Shown here: piece after piece, positions 1 through 7,044 of the stretch
How the letters are laid out: each line of letters opens with the position of its first letter
How positions within the stretch are numbered: position 1 is the first letter of the stretch
DNA from: CAYTCZ01 sp964436315
Lineage (GTDB): Bacteria > Actinomycetota > Thermoleophilia > Gaiellales > Gaiellaceae
NCBI GenBank assembly: GCA_964436315.1
Contig: CAYTCZ010000046.1
Location: 1-28,311 of the forward strand
Direction: 5' to 3'
Length of the DNA stretch: 28,311 nucleotides
Made by a program: the position numbers and the translations under genes
The notes under the pieces: generated by a model
The model's database searches: none
The model's input: only the letters and a program-made list of their open reading frames with translations
Told to the model about the DNA's origin: nothing

Positions 1-2
1 CG

Positions 3-215
3 AGCGGAAGAAAGGGAAAGGCCCCGGGTGAGAGCCGTGTCGCGCTCCTGCGGATGCCGCCGGAGCTCAAGCGACGAATTCAGGAGATCGCGTTCGCCGA
101 CGAGACCAACACGAACCACGTGATCGTGCGGACGTTGGCCGACGAGCTTGGGGTCGAGCTTTCAGAAGAAAGGGGCCGGACAGTCCCCTTCGGAGGCGGG
201 AGGAGAAAGGAGACC
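3..215 (+). other. In-frame ribbon-helix-helix-like segment upstream of ino1 (5' partial)
   Basis: The frame of ino1 is open leftward to the window edge with no stop. Roughly codons 15-55 read like a ribbon-helix-helix DNA-binding domain: a short basic strand (ALLRMPPELKRRIQ), then a helix-turn-helix-like part (TNTNHVIVRTLADELGV), then a glycine/arginine-rich tail. It is either the end of a small regulator gene that reads through into ino1 without a stop, or a true N-terminal DNA-binding domain of the synthase. A good ribosome-binding site just before ATG 216 argues that ino1 can also be translated alone. RHH assignment is by eye and moderate; the beginning lies outside the window. Confidence 0.45.
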
Positions 216-1358
216 ATGGCAACGAACGGGAGTCACAACGGAAGGGTGAGAGGAGAGGACCGAGTTCGCGTCGCAATCGTCGGAGTCGGAAACTGCGCAA
301 ATTCACTCGTGCAGGGTCTCGAGTACTACAAGGACGCCGACCCGGAAAGCGATGTCCCCGGCCTGATGCACATCGATCTCGGCGGGTACCACATACGCGA
401 TATCGAGTTCACGGCCGCCTTCGACATCAACAAGGAGAAGGTCGGCAAGGATCTTGCCGAGGCAATCTGGGCGTCGCCCAACGACACCTACCGGTTTGCG
501 GACGTTCCGGAAACGGGCGTCAAGGTCTCGCGCGGAATGACGCACGATGGGATCGGCAAGTACCTCTCTGACGTCGTCGAGAAAGCCGATGGCCCCACCG
601 CCGACGTCGTTGAAATCCTCCGCGAGACGCAGACCGACGTCGTCGTCAATTACCTGCCGGTCGGATCGGAGACCGCAACCAAGTGGTACACGGAGCAGAT
701 TCTGAACGCCGGCTGCGCGATGGTGAACTGCATGCCCGTCTTTATCGCGCGGGAGGACTACTGGCAGCGTCGCTTCCAGGATGCTGGAGTCCCGATCATC
801 GGCGATGACATCAAGTCGCAGGTTGGCGCGACGATCGCCCACCGGGTTCTCACGACGCTATTCCGCGAGCGCGGCGTCCATCTCGATCGGACGATGCAGC
901 TCAATGTTGGCGGGAACTCCGACTTCCTCAACATGCTCGAGCGCGACCGTCTGCAGTCGAAGAAGGAGTCGAAGACGAACGCCGTCACCTCGATGCTCGA
1001 TTACGACATCGGTGATGACAACGTCCACGTCGGACCGTCGGATTACGTCCCGTGGCTGACAGACCGCAAATGGGCCTACATCAGGCTCGAGGGTTCCTCG
1101 TTTGGTGACGTTCCCCTGAACGTCGAGCTGAAGCTCGAAGTCTGGGACTCACCGAACTCCGCCGGCATCGTCATCGACGCGGTGCGACTCGCGAAACTGG
1201 CGCTCAACAACGGAATCGCAGGCGCTCTCGAAGGGCCCAGTGCCTATCTGATGAAGTCGCCGCCACAGCAGATCGTCGACGACAAGGCTCGTGAGCTCGT
1301 CGAAGACTTCATCACGGCGAACCAACGACACGAGATCAAGGCGACAGTGACGGCGTAG
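216..1358 (+). CDS. ino1: Inositol-3-phosphate synthase (actinobacterial type)
   Basis: Converts D-glucose-6-phosphate to 1L-myo-inositol-1-phosphate with NAD+ as internal redox cofactor, the first step toward inositol lipids and related thiols; cytosolic. The protein (380 aa from ATG 216) starts with a Rossmann motif (VAIVGVGNCANSLVQG) and has the family blocks DINKEKVGKDL, VVVNYLPVGSE, GDDIKSQVGAT, LNVGGNSDFLNM and the lysine-rich SKKESKTNAV active-site loop. Length and sequence fit the short actinobacterial/archaeal class rather than the ~500-aa eukaryotic class. ATG 216 is chosen because a purine-rich ribosome-binding site (GGAGAAAGGAGA) precedes it and the Rossmann strand begins about 20 residues in. 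The frame stays open upstream (see the RHH-like segment). A strong hairpin terminator follows the stop. Confidence 0.95.
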   Translation: MATNGSHNGRVRGEDRVRVAIVGVGNCANSLVQGLEYYKDADPESDVPGLMHIDLGGYHIRDIEFTAAFDINKEKVGKDLAEAIWASPNDTYRFADVPETGVKVSRGMTHDGIGKYLSDVVEKADGPTADVVEILRETQTDVVVNYLPVGSETATKWYTEQILNAGCAMVNCMPVFIAREDYWQRRFQDAGVPIIGDDIKSQVGATIAHRVLTTLFRERGVHLDRTMQLNVGGNSDFLNMLERDRLQSKKESKTNAVTSMLDYDIGDDNVHVGPSDYVPWLTDRKWAYIRLEGSSFGDVPLNVELKLEVWDSPNSAGIVIDAVRLAKLALNNGIAGALEGPSAYLMKSPPQQIVDDKARELVEDFITANQRHEIKATVTA

Positions 1359-1380
1359 CCGCGCGACAGAGAACTCGAAT

Positions 1381-1408
1381 GAAAGGGCCGCACGCGTGCG
1401 GCCCTTTC
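1381..1408. terminator. Perfect 28-bp palindromic terminator after ino1
   Basis: GAAAGGGCCGCACG is followed directly by its exact reverse complement, giving a GC-rich hairpin with an A-run before it and CTTTCT after it. It lies 22 bases after the ino1 stop. The -10 box of the next gene starts immediately at its right edge, so the terminator insulates ino1 from the glycosyltransferase-PHP gene. Confidence 0.85.
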
Positions 1409-1414
1409 TACAAT
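1409..1414 (+). promoter_or_regulatory. Leaderless-type -10 box TACAAT for the GT/PHP gene
   Basis: TACAAT directly abuts the palindromic terminator and sits 7 nt before GTG 1422. No Shine-Dalgarno sequence fits between the hairpin and any possible start. This spacing (TANNNT, 6-7 nt, start codon) is that of actinobacterial leaderless transcripts and recurs elsewhere in this window. Confidence 0.5.
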
Positions 1415-1421
1415 CGTGAGA

Positions 1422-3197
1422 GTGCCGCTGCGAATCTGCATGGTGACCCCCTTCAGCTGGTCCCAGCCGCATCCCGTCAACGAACACGTCCGGGCAGCAG
1501 CCGCTGAGCTTCGCCGCCGCGGCCATGAGGTGGTTGTGCTCGCACCTTCGAGTCGGGCCCGGGATCTAACGGCGGGCAGGCGAGCGCTCAAACAGCTCCA
1601 GCGCGAGGGGAGGCCCCTCGAGGGAACTGTGGCGATCGGACCGGCTCTTCGCGTGTCGCGGCGAAGCCGCATTGGCGTGCCCGTGGGGGCGCGCGCCAAT
1701 CTGCGACTGGCTCTCGCTGCCGAGAGTTTCGACATCGTCCACGGGCACGACCCGGGACTCCCGAGTCTCTCCTACCTCGCGCTCAGAGACTGGCACGGCC
1801 TCAGCGTCGCGACCTTTCACTCGCCGGAGCGACTCGGCTACCCGCCGGGGCGCAACCAGCGCGATCGGCTGCTGTCTCGGATCGACGCGATGACCGCGAC
1901 CGGCGAAGGGACCGCAGAGGCGGCGAACGAGAGATTTCCCGCCGACTATCGAGTCATTCCAGCCGGTGTTGAACTCGATTCGTGGCCGCACGAAGACCGC
2001 GAAAAGCGGTTTGTCGTGGAGTGGCGCCAGGACGACTCGGCTCGAGTTCGCGCGGCCCTCCGCACCCTCGAGGGCCTCGACGGATGGGAGATCGTCGTCG
2101 TCCGGACCCGCTCGCCTTCCACAAGGCCGTACGTGCCGAAGTCGATTCGCTCCCGAGTATCAGTACGGACCGCGCTATCCGCCGATGCCCGCAGGAGAGA
2201 ACTCCGCGGCGCGACAGGGTTCATTCCGGCCGCGCAAGGCATCGAACGAATGCGGGTTGAGGCCGAAGCCGAGGGGACGCCGGTGGTCGACCCCCCCGGC
2301 TCCGGAGAGCAGCCTGAGCTCGTCACTGCGGCGCTCGAACGTCTGGCTGACGACATCGCGTTTCGCCAGACGCGCAGTCGCGATGCCTACGGAACGGCAG
2401 AATCCGAGACCATCGACAGGCTCGGCGCTTGTCTGGTCGACCTCTATCAGTCCGTGCTTAGCCGGAGACGGGAGGGCGACCAATCTGTCCGCCGGGGGAC
2501 GCGCCCCTGGATCCTCCTCGACCTCCACCTTCACACTGCGCATTCACACGACTGCTCGATCCCTGTGCCGGACCTCCTCGATTACGCCGAAGCACAGGGG
2601 CTGGGCGGCCTCGCGATCACCGACCACAACGTCTTCTCCGGTGCCGTCGAGGCCCTCGAGTTGGCCGAGAATCGCGACCTCATCATCATTCCGGGCGAGG
2701 AGGTGAAGACCCAGGCAGGCGAGGTCATCGGCCTCTTTCTCTCCGAGGAGATTCCGCGGGGCATGACCATGGCCGAGACGCTCGAAGCGATCAGAGATCA
2801 GGGCGGCCTGGCGTACATGCCGCACCCGTTCGATCGGCTTCATACGATTCCTGACCCGGCGACCCTCCACAACCATCTGGGAGAGATCGACGTTCTCGAG
2901 GTGTACAACGCAAGACTGCTCTTCGAGGGTTTCAACGACGAAGCGCTTCGGTTTGCCCGGAAATACAACCTGACGATGGGCGCCGGTTCCGACGCCCATG
3001 TGCTGCAAGGAGTCGGGACCGGGCTTGTTCGGATGCAGGCTTTTTCCGGAGCCGAGGAGTTCCTGCTCAATCTCCGCGCAGCCGAAATCCTTCGCCGCCC
3101 GAAGCCTCTCTTCTACTTACAGAGCTTGAAGTGGATGGCGCAGGCCCGGGATCGACGGTTGAAGCAGAGCCAAGAGGCAAACAGTGCGGTCCGGTAG
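1422..3197 (+). CDS. Fusion protein: degenerate GT-B glycosyltransferase-like domain plus PHP phosphoesterase domain
   Basis: A 591-aa protein from GTG 1422, chosen from the leaderless -10 spacing and because the first strand (RICMVTPFSW) must be included; GTG 1416 is possible. Residues 1-360 resemble a GT4-family GT-B fold (NEHVRAAAAELRRRGHEV, HGHDPGLPS). In the C-terminal Rossmann part the EX7E nucleotide-sugar motif appears as Q-x7-E before the AEGTPVV strand, so transferase activity is doubtful. Residues ~365-570 form a PHP domain with metal ligands intact: H369-x-H371 (LHLHT), ITDHN, GEEV, H468 in PHPFD, and D524/H526 in GSDAH. The PHP part probably acts as a metal-dependent phosphoesterase on an unknown substrate; the GT-like part may bind a nucleotide-linked or lipid ligand. 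It is cytosolic and transcribed apart from ino1. Confidence 0.8.
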   Translation: MPLRICMVTPFSWSQPHPVNEHVRAAAAELRRRGHEVVVLAPSSRARDLTAGRRALKQLQREGRPLEGTVAIGPALRVSRRSRIGVPVGARANLRLALAAESFDIVHGHDPGLPSLSYLALRDWHGLSVATFHSPERLGYPPGRNQRDRLLSRIDAMTATGEGTAEAANERFPADYRVIPAGVELDSWPHEDREKRFVVEWRQDDSARVRAALRTLEGLDGWEIVVVRTRSPSTRPYVPKSIRSRVSVRTALSADARRRELRGATGFIPAAQGIERMRVEAEAEGTPVVDPPGSGEQPELVTAALERLADDIAFRQTRSRDAYGTAESETIDRLGACLVDLYQSVLSRRREGDQSVRRGTRPWILLDLHLHTAHSHDCSIPVPDLLDYAEAQGLGGLAITDHNVFSGAVEALELAENRDLIIIPGEEVKTQAGEVIGLFLSEEIPRGMTMAETLEAIRDQGGLAYMPHPFDRLHTIPDPATLHNHLGEIDVLEVYNARLLFEGFNDEALRFARKYNLTMGAGSDAHVLQGVGTGLVRMQAFSGAEEFLLNLRAAEILRRPKPLFYLQSLKWMAQARDRRLKQSQEANSAVR

Positions 3198-3236
3198 GAC
3201 TCGGTCGGGAACCTGCCGAAGTACAGGGCGCACATC

Positions 3237-3821
3237 GTGACCCAGTCGACCGACGACATCTCAGAGCGATACCTGCGGAAGGCGATCGCCGAGATCAACG
3301 AGCTCGCTGACGAGATCGCGAAGGCCGCAGAGCCAGAGGAGCCGGTTGTGCTGGGCTCCGGACATCCCCAGGCAGATGTGTTCCTGCTCAAGTACGGACC
3401 GCAGGGCGCCGAGCTTCAAGAAGGCGTGGCGTTCTTCGGTCGAACAGGGCAGGCAATTCTGAAGTCGATTCAGCGACTGAACGTCGACCCGACGGCGATT
3501 TACGGGACAAACTGTCTCAAGTACGAGGGCGAGAAAGAAGAAGAAGGTCGACAATGGCTCGCGCGTGAGCTGCACATCGTGCAGCCGAAGCTCCTCGTGA
3601 TCATGGGCGATGACGCCCGAGCGTGCGTGAACGCGATCGAATTTCCCCTGTCCTCCACCGTCGACGACCGGCCCGGTGAGCTTCAGCGCTTCACGCCCAC
3701 CATCGACGCGTTGGTCACCCCAGATATCGACGCGTCGCTCGATGAGGAAGACGCGAAACGCGCATTTTGGGATGGCTTCAAAGCGGTAGGACCATGGTGG
3801 TCAGAGCTTCCGCCGTACTAG
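3237..3821 (+). CDS. Uracil-DNA glycosylase superfamily protein, divergent
   Basis: A 194-aa protein starting at GTG 3237. The core block (SGHPQADVFLLKYGPQ, then GVAFFGRTGQAILKS and YGTNCLKY) follows the layout of family 4/5 uracil-DNA glycosylases, where the first motif is normally GEAPG and the second is PFVGRAG. Here the GEAPG loop reads KYGPQG, the late HPS-type catalytic motif is not evident (TPDID occupies that place), and the four-cysteine iron-sulfur set of family 4 is missing (only two Cys). It may recognise another damaged base or have lost glycosylase activity. Its 3' end overlaps the next gene by 28 bases, suggesting co-transcription. Confidence 0.65.
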   Translation: MTQSTDDISERYLRKAIAEINELADEIAKAAEPEEPVVLGSGHPQADVFLLKYGPQGAELQEGVAFFGRTGQAILKSIQRLNVDPTAIYGTNCLKYEGEKEEEGRQWLARELHIVQPKLLVIMGDDARACVNAIEFPLSSTVDDRPGELQRFTPTIDALVTPDIDASLDEEDAKRAFWDGFKAVGPWWSELPPY

Positions 3822-4648
3822 AGAGCCGTCCTCTCGCCTACCTCGGCTGGCGCCTGCCGGTCGGCGTCCTGGTTGTGGGACTACTCATCGCGTATTACCT
3901 CGGCTCCGACGAGCTACCGAACCTCTCGTTGTGGCCCGACGTTTTGTTCCTCTCACTCCTCGTCATCCCGGGCTTGTTCTCGCTCACGTATCTCGCCCTG
4001 CCGATGCGACGCCAGCTCTCACAGCAGCAGCTCGCAATCGGGGTGGCCGGCCTCGGGCTCAGCGCCATCCTTCTAGAGATCGTCGACCTCGAACTCGCCG
4101 GAAACTTCGCCAAATTTGCCGCGGTGGCGCTGCTGGGCTGGCTCTTCCTCGAGTTCTTCGAGTCCGTGCTCTGGGTCCTCCTCGTCGCGATTCTGATCGT
4201 GCCGGTCGACATCTATTCGGTCGCGGAGGGACCGACGCGAGAGATCCTGGACAATCAACCGCGCGTCTTCGACGTCCTCTCCGTGTATTTCCCGATACCG
4301 GCAGAGCAGCCGCTCGCTCAGCTCGGGCTGCCCGATGTGATGTTCTTCGCGCTTTTCCTGGGCGCCGCCGACCGCTTCGGCCTTCGGGTCGGGCCAACCT
4401 GGATCGCGATGGCGCTCTCCTTCGGGGCGACGCTCGCGATCGCCGCCGCCTGGGAAAACGGGGGGCTGCCGGCCCTACCGCTCCTTTCGATCGCCTTCGT
4501 GCTCGTAAACGCGGATCTCCTCTGGAAGTCCGTCATGCGATGGTGGAAGGATCGGAAGCAGACGACGGCGACCGGGGCCGAGCACCGCGCCGAGTCCGGG
4601 GATACTGACCACTCGGAGAGGATCCGGGACTACCTTCCTCCTCGGTAA
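3794..4648 (+). CDS. Polytopic membrane protein with presenilin/signal-peptide-peptidase-like motifs
   Basis: A 284-aa integral membrane protein with about 7-9 hydrophobic segments and a charged C-terminal tail (residues ~250-284). ATG 3794 follows GGTAGGA; a longer in-frame start exists at 3767. Three features match the order of GxGD aspartyl proteases (MEROPS A22). Asp139 ends a hydrophobic helix and is followed by IYSV (compare YD..SV in archaeal presenilin homologues). Asp181 is in GLPD at the start of another helix (compare GLGD). PALPLL at 226-231 precedes a final helix (compare PALPIS). The GxGD glycine is replaced by proline and the YD tyrosine by valine, so activity is uncertain. No gene-specific partner is evident next to it. 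The alternative is an unrelated membrane protein of unknown function. Confidence 0.5.
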   Translation: MVVRASAVLESRPLAYLGWRLPVGVLVVGLLIAYYLGSDELPNLSLWPDVLFLSLLVIPGLFSLTYLALPMRRQLSQQQLAIGVAGLGLSAILLEIVDLELAGNFAKFAAVALLGWLFLEFFESVLWVLLVAILIVPVDIYSVAEGPTREILDNQPRVFDVLSVYFPIPAEQPLAQLGLPDVMFFALFLGAADRFGLRVGPTWIAMALSFGATLAIAAAWENGGLPALPLLSIAFVLVNADLLWKSVMRWWKDRKQTTATGAEHRAESGDTDHSERIRDYLPPR

Positions 4649-4813
4649 TCGGGCGAATCCGTGTCTGTCGGTCGTCCAGCGGACGCCCTCAGGCGCGACG
4701 GTTCTCCGGCCACTGCGGGCAGGGCTAGCAAAGGGGCCGAGCACGAGAGGCGGAGCACAGTACGGCAAGGTACGGGAAAGCCCCGACGGCGAAGGATCCT
4801 GCAGCCCGCGTCG

Positions 4814-6193
4814 TCAGCGCGCCCGCCCCCTGGCACGAGAAAAGAGGGCGACCGTTTCGATGTGTGGCGTGTGGGGAAACATGTCGATAGGTCGCGCCCG
4901 CTCGAGGCTGTAGCCCCAGTCGGATACGAGTTCGGCGGCGTTGCCCGCAAGCGTGGTTGGATTGCATGAGATATAGACAATGCGCGGCGCTTCGAGCCTG
5001 GCAAGCCGACGAACGGCCTTTCGCGTCAGACCCGCGCGTGGGGGGTCGACCACGACGAGGTCTGGCGAGCCCGCCCGTTCAGCCAGTTCCGGAAGGTCAA
5101 GCGCGACATCCCCTGCGAAGAATGCGACATTCGTGATCCCGTTCAACTCGGCGTTCTCGAGCGCGCACGCGATCGACTCCTCAGAAATGTCAACGCCCCA
5201 GACCGTCAGCGCGCGGTCGGCCAGCGTGAGCGCGATCGTCCCGATGCCCGAATAGAGGTCAAAGACGGTCTCGCCTCCCCCCAACGGAGCAAAGTCCAGC
5301 GCGACGCGATACAGCTCTTCGCACATCGCGGTGTTGGTCTGGAGGAATGAGGTCGGGCGGACGCGAAACCGCCGTTCGAGAAGCTCCTCTTCGATCGCCT
5401 CGTCGCCCCAGAGAACGGTGCTCGGAAGATTCGTCACCTCGGCAGGCGTGTCGTTTATGGCCCAGTGCACGGACCGGACTGACGGAAAGCGCGTCAAGGA
5501 CTCGACGAGCTCTTCTGCTCCGACGAGTTCGCCCGGTGCGGTCACGAGCATGACGAGTGTCTGCCCCGTGTTCCGACCCTCGCGGACGACGAGATGCCGG
5601 AGGAAACCCGATTGTGCCTCCTGGTCGAAGGCCCGAAGGCCCATTGACCGCGCCCACTCGCGGACGGTATGGCGGATGTCGTTTCCGCGCTCGGTCGTGA
5701 GCCAACATCGGTCGATATCCAGTACCTCATCCCATCGGCCAGCCCGATGGAATCCGAGTCCCACACCGTCCGCGGTCTGGCAGAAGGAGTACTCAAGCTT
5801 GTTCCGATAGTGGAAGAGGCTCTCGGCCGGGATGATCGGTTCGAGCTCTGGTTCGTTGAGATGTCCGATTCGAACGAGCGCGTCACGCACTTGTTCTTCC
5901 TTCGCGCTGAGCTGCGCGGCATAGTCGAGATCTTGAAAGCGGCAGCCGCCACAAGATCCGAAGTGAGCACACCGCGGCTCGACCCGGGCGGTGCTCGGAT
6001 CGACAACTTCGAGTGTTGCCGCCTCGGCGTGATTGCGTTTGACCTTCGTTACGCGTGCCTTGACACGATCTCCGGGAACGCCAGGGCGCACGAAGACCAC
6101 AAAACCGTTGAGACGTGCGACTCCTTTGCCGCCGTAGGCGAGACGATCGACGACGAGCTCGATTTCATCACCCTTGCGAACCGGCGCGGCCAT
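4814..6193 (-). CDS. rlmD: 23S rRNA (uracil-C5)-methyltransferase, RlmD/RumA type
   Basis: Transfers a methyl group from S-adenosylmethionine to C5 of a uridine in rRNA (or tRNA, as for TrmA paralogues). The 459-aa protein has an N-terminal TRAM RNA-binding domain (residues 1-68), an iron-sulfur cluster motif (C75, C81, C84 in CAHFGSCGGC, with a fourth Cys later), and a C-terminal Rossmann methyltransferase with the SAM loop FDLYSGIGTIAL, VVVDPPRAG and the catalytic nucleophile in YISCNPTTLAGN. Length is normal for the family. It is preceded by a TAGGAT box 6 nt before the ATG with no ribosome-binding site, so it is probably leaderless. RlmD, RlmC and TrmA specificity cannot be separated by eye. 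Confidence 0.88.
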   Translation of the reverse strand: MAAPVRKGDEIELVVDRLAYGGKGVARLNGFVVFVRPGVPGDRVKARVTKVKRNHAEAATLEVVDPSTARVEPRCAHFGSCGGCRFQDLDYAAQLSAKEEQVRDALVRIGHLNEPELEPIIPAESLFHYRNKLEYSFCQTADGVGLGFHRAGRWDEVLDIDRCWLTTERGNDIRHTVREWARSMGLRAFDQEAQSGFLRHLVVREGRNTGQTLVMLVTAPGELVGAEELVESLTRFPSVRSVHWAINDTPAEVTNLPSTVLWGDEAIEEELLERRFRVRPTSFLQTNTAMCEELYRVALDFAPLGGGETVFDLYSGIGTIALTLADRALTVWGVDISEESIACALENAELNGITNVAFFAGDVALDLPELAERAGSPDLVVVDPPRAGLTRKAVRRLARLEAPRIVYISCNPTTLAGNAAELVSDWGYSLERARPIDMFPHTPHIETVALFSRARGRAR

Positions 6194-6199
6194 GGTGTG

Positions 6200-6205
6200 A
6201 TCCTA
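6200..6205 (-). promoter_or_regulatory. Leaderless -10 box TAGGAT for rlmD
   Basis: Reading the minus strand: TAGGAT, six bases (CACACC), ATG. There is no Shine-Dalgarno sequence. No convincing -35 element is visible. Confidence 0.55.
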
Positions 6206-6324
6206 GCCGGGGGCACGCATGGCGAACACCGTCAGTCGAAGCTCGCTGGGAATTGACACCTTCTTGGACAGACGCGCGAGCCTTGGCGCGTCACAATGAC
6301 ATTTGGGTGGCGGGTGGACCTACG

Positions 6325-6348
6325 CTCCCCACCCACATGGGTGGGGAG
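6325..6348. repeat. Inverted repeat of the CCCCACCCA/TGGGTGGGG type
   Basis: CTCCCCACCCA and TGGGTGGGGAG are exact reverse complements separated by two bases. The same core recurs in the intergenic region around 20669-20713. It may be a dispersed intergenic hairpin element. No gene is visible between 6206 and 6626. Confidence 0.7.
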
Positions 6349-6353
6349 TGGTT

Positions 6354-6393
6354 TGCGTTCGCGAGCCGCTCGTCTGCGTTCGCGAGCCGCTCG
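6354..6393 (+). repeat. Direct repeat, two 19-bp copies at period 21
   Basis: TGCGTTCGCGAGCCGCTCG occurs at 6354-6372 and again at 6375-6393. It lies just right of the 6325 inverted repeat in non-coding DNA. Confidence 0.75.
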
Positions 6394-6476
6394 CGCGGCC
6401 CGGACCAGCGTGATAGGTCTGAGTCGCCGCGGACGACGAGCGCGTAGGCCGGCCGTGTGAGTTACCGTGACGACGA

Positions 6477-6534
6477 GCGCCCCGGAGTTCACGAGCACGC
6501 TTCGAGCGCCTCGGAGTCCACCAGCACGCTTCGG
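6477..6534 (+). repeat. Tandem duplication, two 29-bp units
   Basis: Units 6477-6505 and 6506-6534 share the pattern GCGCC-CGGAGT-CAC-AGCACGCTTCG with few differences. It directly abuts a second tandem array of a different unit. Confidence 0.7.
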
Positions 6535-6639
6535 ATCTCGAGGTCGGCCACGTCAGCGCCATCTCGAGGTCGGCTACGTCAGCGCCATCTCGAGGTCGGC
6601 TACCGTCGGCGCGATCTCGAGCTCGTCTAACTCAACGCC
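6535..6639 (+). repeat. Tandem array of four 26-27-bp units running into the 3' end of yjbQ
   Basis: Units begin with ATCTCGAG at 6535, 6561, 6587 and 6614. Units 1 and 2 differ by one base, unit 3 has a one-base insertion plus changes, and unit 4 is the most diverged and overlaps the last codons and stop of yjbQ. The order suggests the array grew outward from the gene's 3' end by slippage or unequal exchange. There are no spacers, so it is not a CRISPR. Confidence 0.8.
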
Positions 6640-7022
6640 GAGACGTAGACCTTGCGCGTCCGAGGTCCGTCGAACTCACAGAAGAAGATGCCCTGCCAGG
6701 TGCCCAGCGCGAGGTCGCCGTTGAGCATCGGAATCATCACCGACGTCGCCGTCAACGCGGCGCGGACGTGGGACCATGGATTCTCGTCGCCAGGCTCGAT
6801 GTGCTCCCAATCCCATCCGTCCTCGACAATGCGCTCCATCGAGCGCTCCACGTCGCGCGCGACGGCCGGGTCGGCGTGCTCCTGGATGATCACGCCTGCG
6901 CTTGTATGCGGGATGTAGACGAGTGCCGCTCGTCCCTCGAGCTCACCGAGAACCTTGCGAACGGACGCGGTGATGTCGATCACCTGTGTTCGTTGATCGG
7001 TCTTTAACTCGAACTCGCGCAC
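6627..7022 (-). CDS. yjbQ: YjbQ/UPF0047 family protein (secondary thiamine-phosphate synthase-like)
   Basis: A 131-aa protein of the small YjbQ fold, several members of which have weak thiamine-phosphate synthase activity; the physiological role is unsettled. Family motifs are present: YIPHTSAGVIIQE, DP-V--D, NPWSHVRAAL, GDLALGTWQGIFF and CEFDGPRTRKV. GTG 7022 is chosen because TAGGAT lies 7 nt upstream and no ribosome-binding site precedes it. ATG 7046, eight codons upstream, would overlap the start codon of the divergent gene and is less likely. The gene's 3' end is overlapped by the last unit of a tandem array. Confidence 0.85.
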   Translation of the reverse strand: MREFELKTDQRTQVIDITASVRKVLGELEGRAALVYIPHTSAGVIIQEHADPAVARDVERSMERIVEDGWDWEHIEPGDENPWSHVRAALTATSVMIPMLNGDLALGTWQGIFFCEFDGPRTRKVYVSALS

Positions 7023-7028
7023 GGGCGC

Positions 7029-7035
7029 TATCCTA
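7029..7035. promoter_or_regulatory. Shared divergent -10 element TATCCTA between yjbQ and the M3-like peptidase
   Basis: On the plus strand it reads TATCCT, 10 nt before ATG 7045. On the minus strand it reads TAGGAT, 7 nt before GTG 7022. Only 22 bases separate the two starts, so this one 7-bp element is the only sensible -10 for both. Both transcripts would be leaderless or nearly so. Confidence 0.5.
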
Positions 7036-7044
7036 CGCGACCGC

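Noticed and set aside
6477..6639. Possible CRISPR array
   Set aside because: Units are contiguous without spacers and diverge progressively; no cas genes are nearby.
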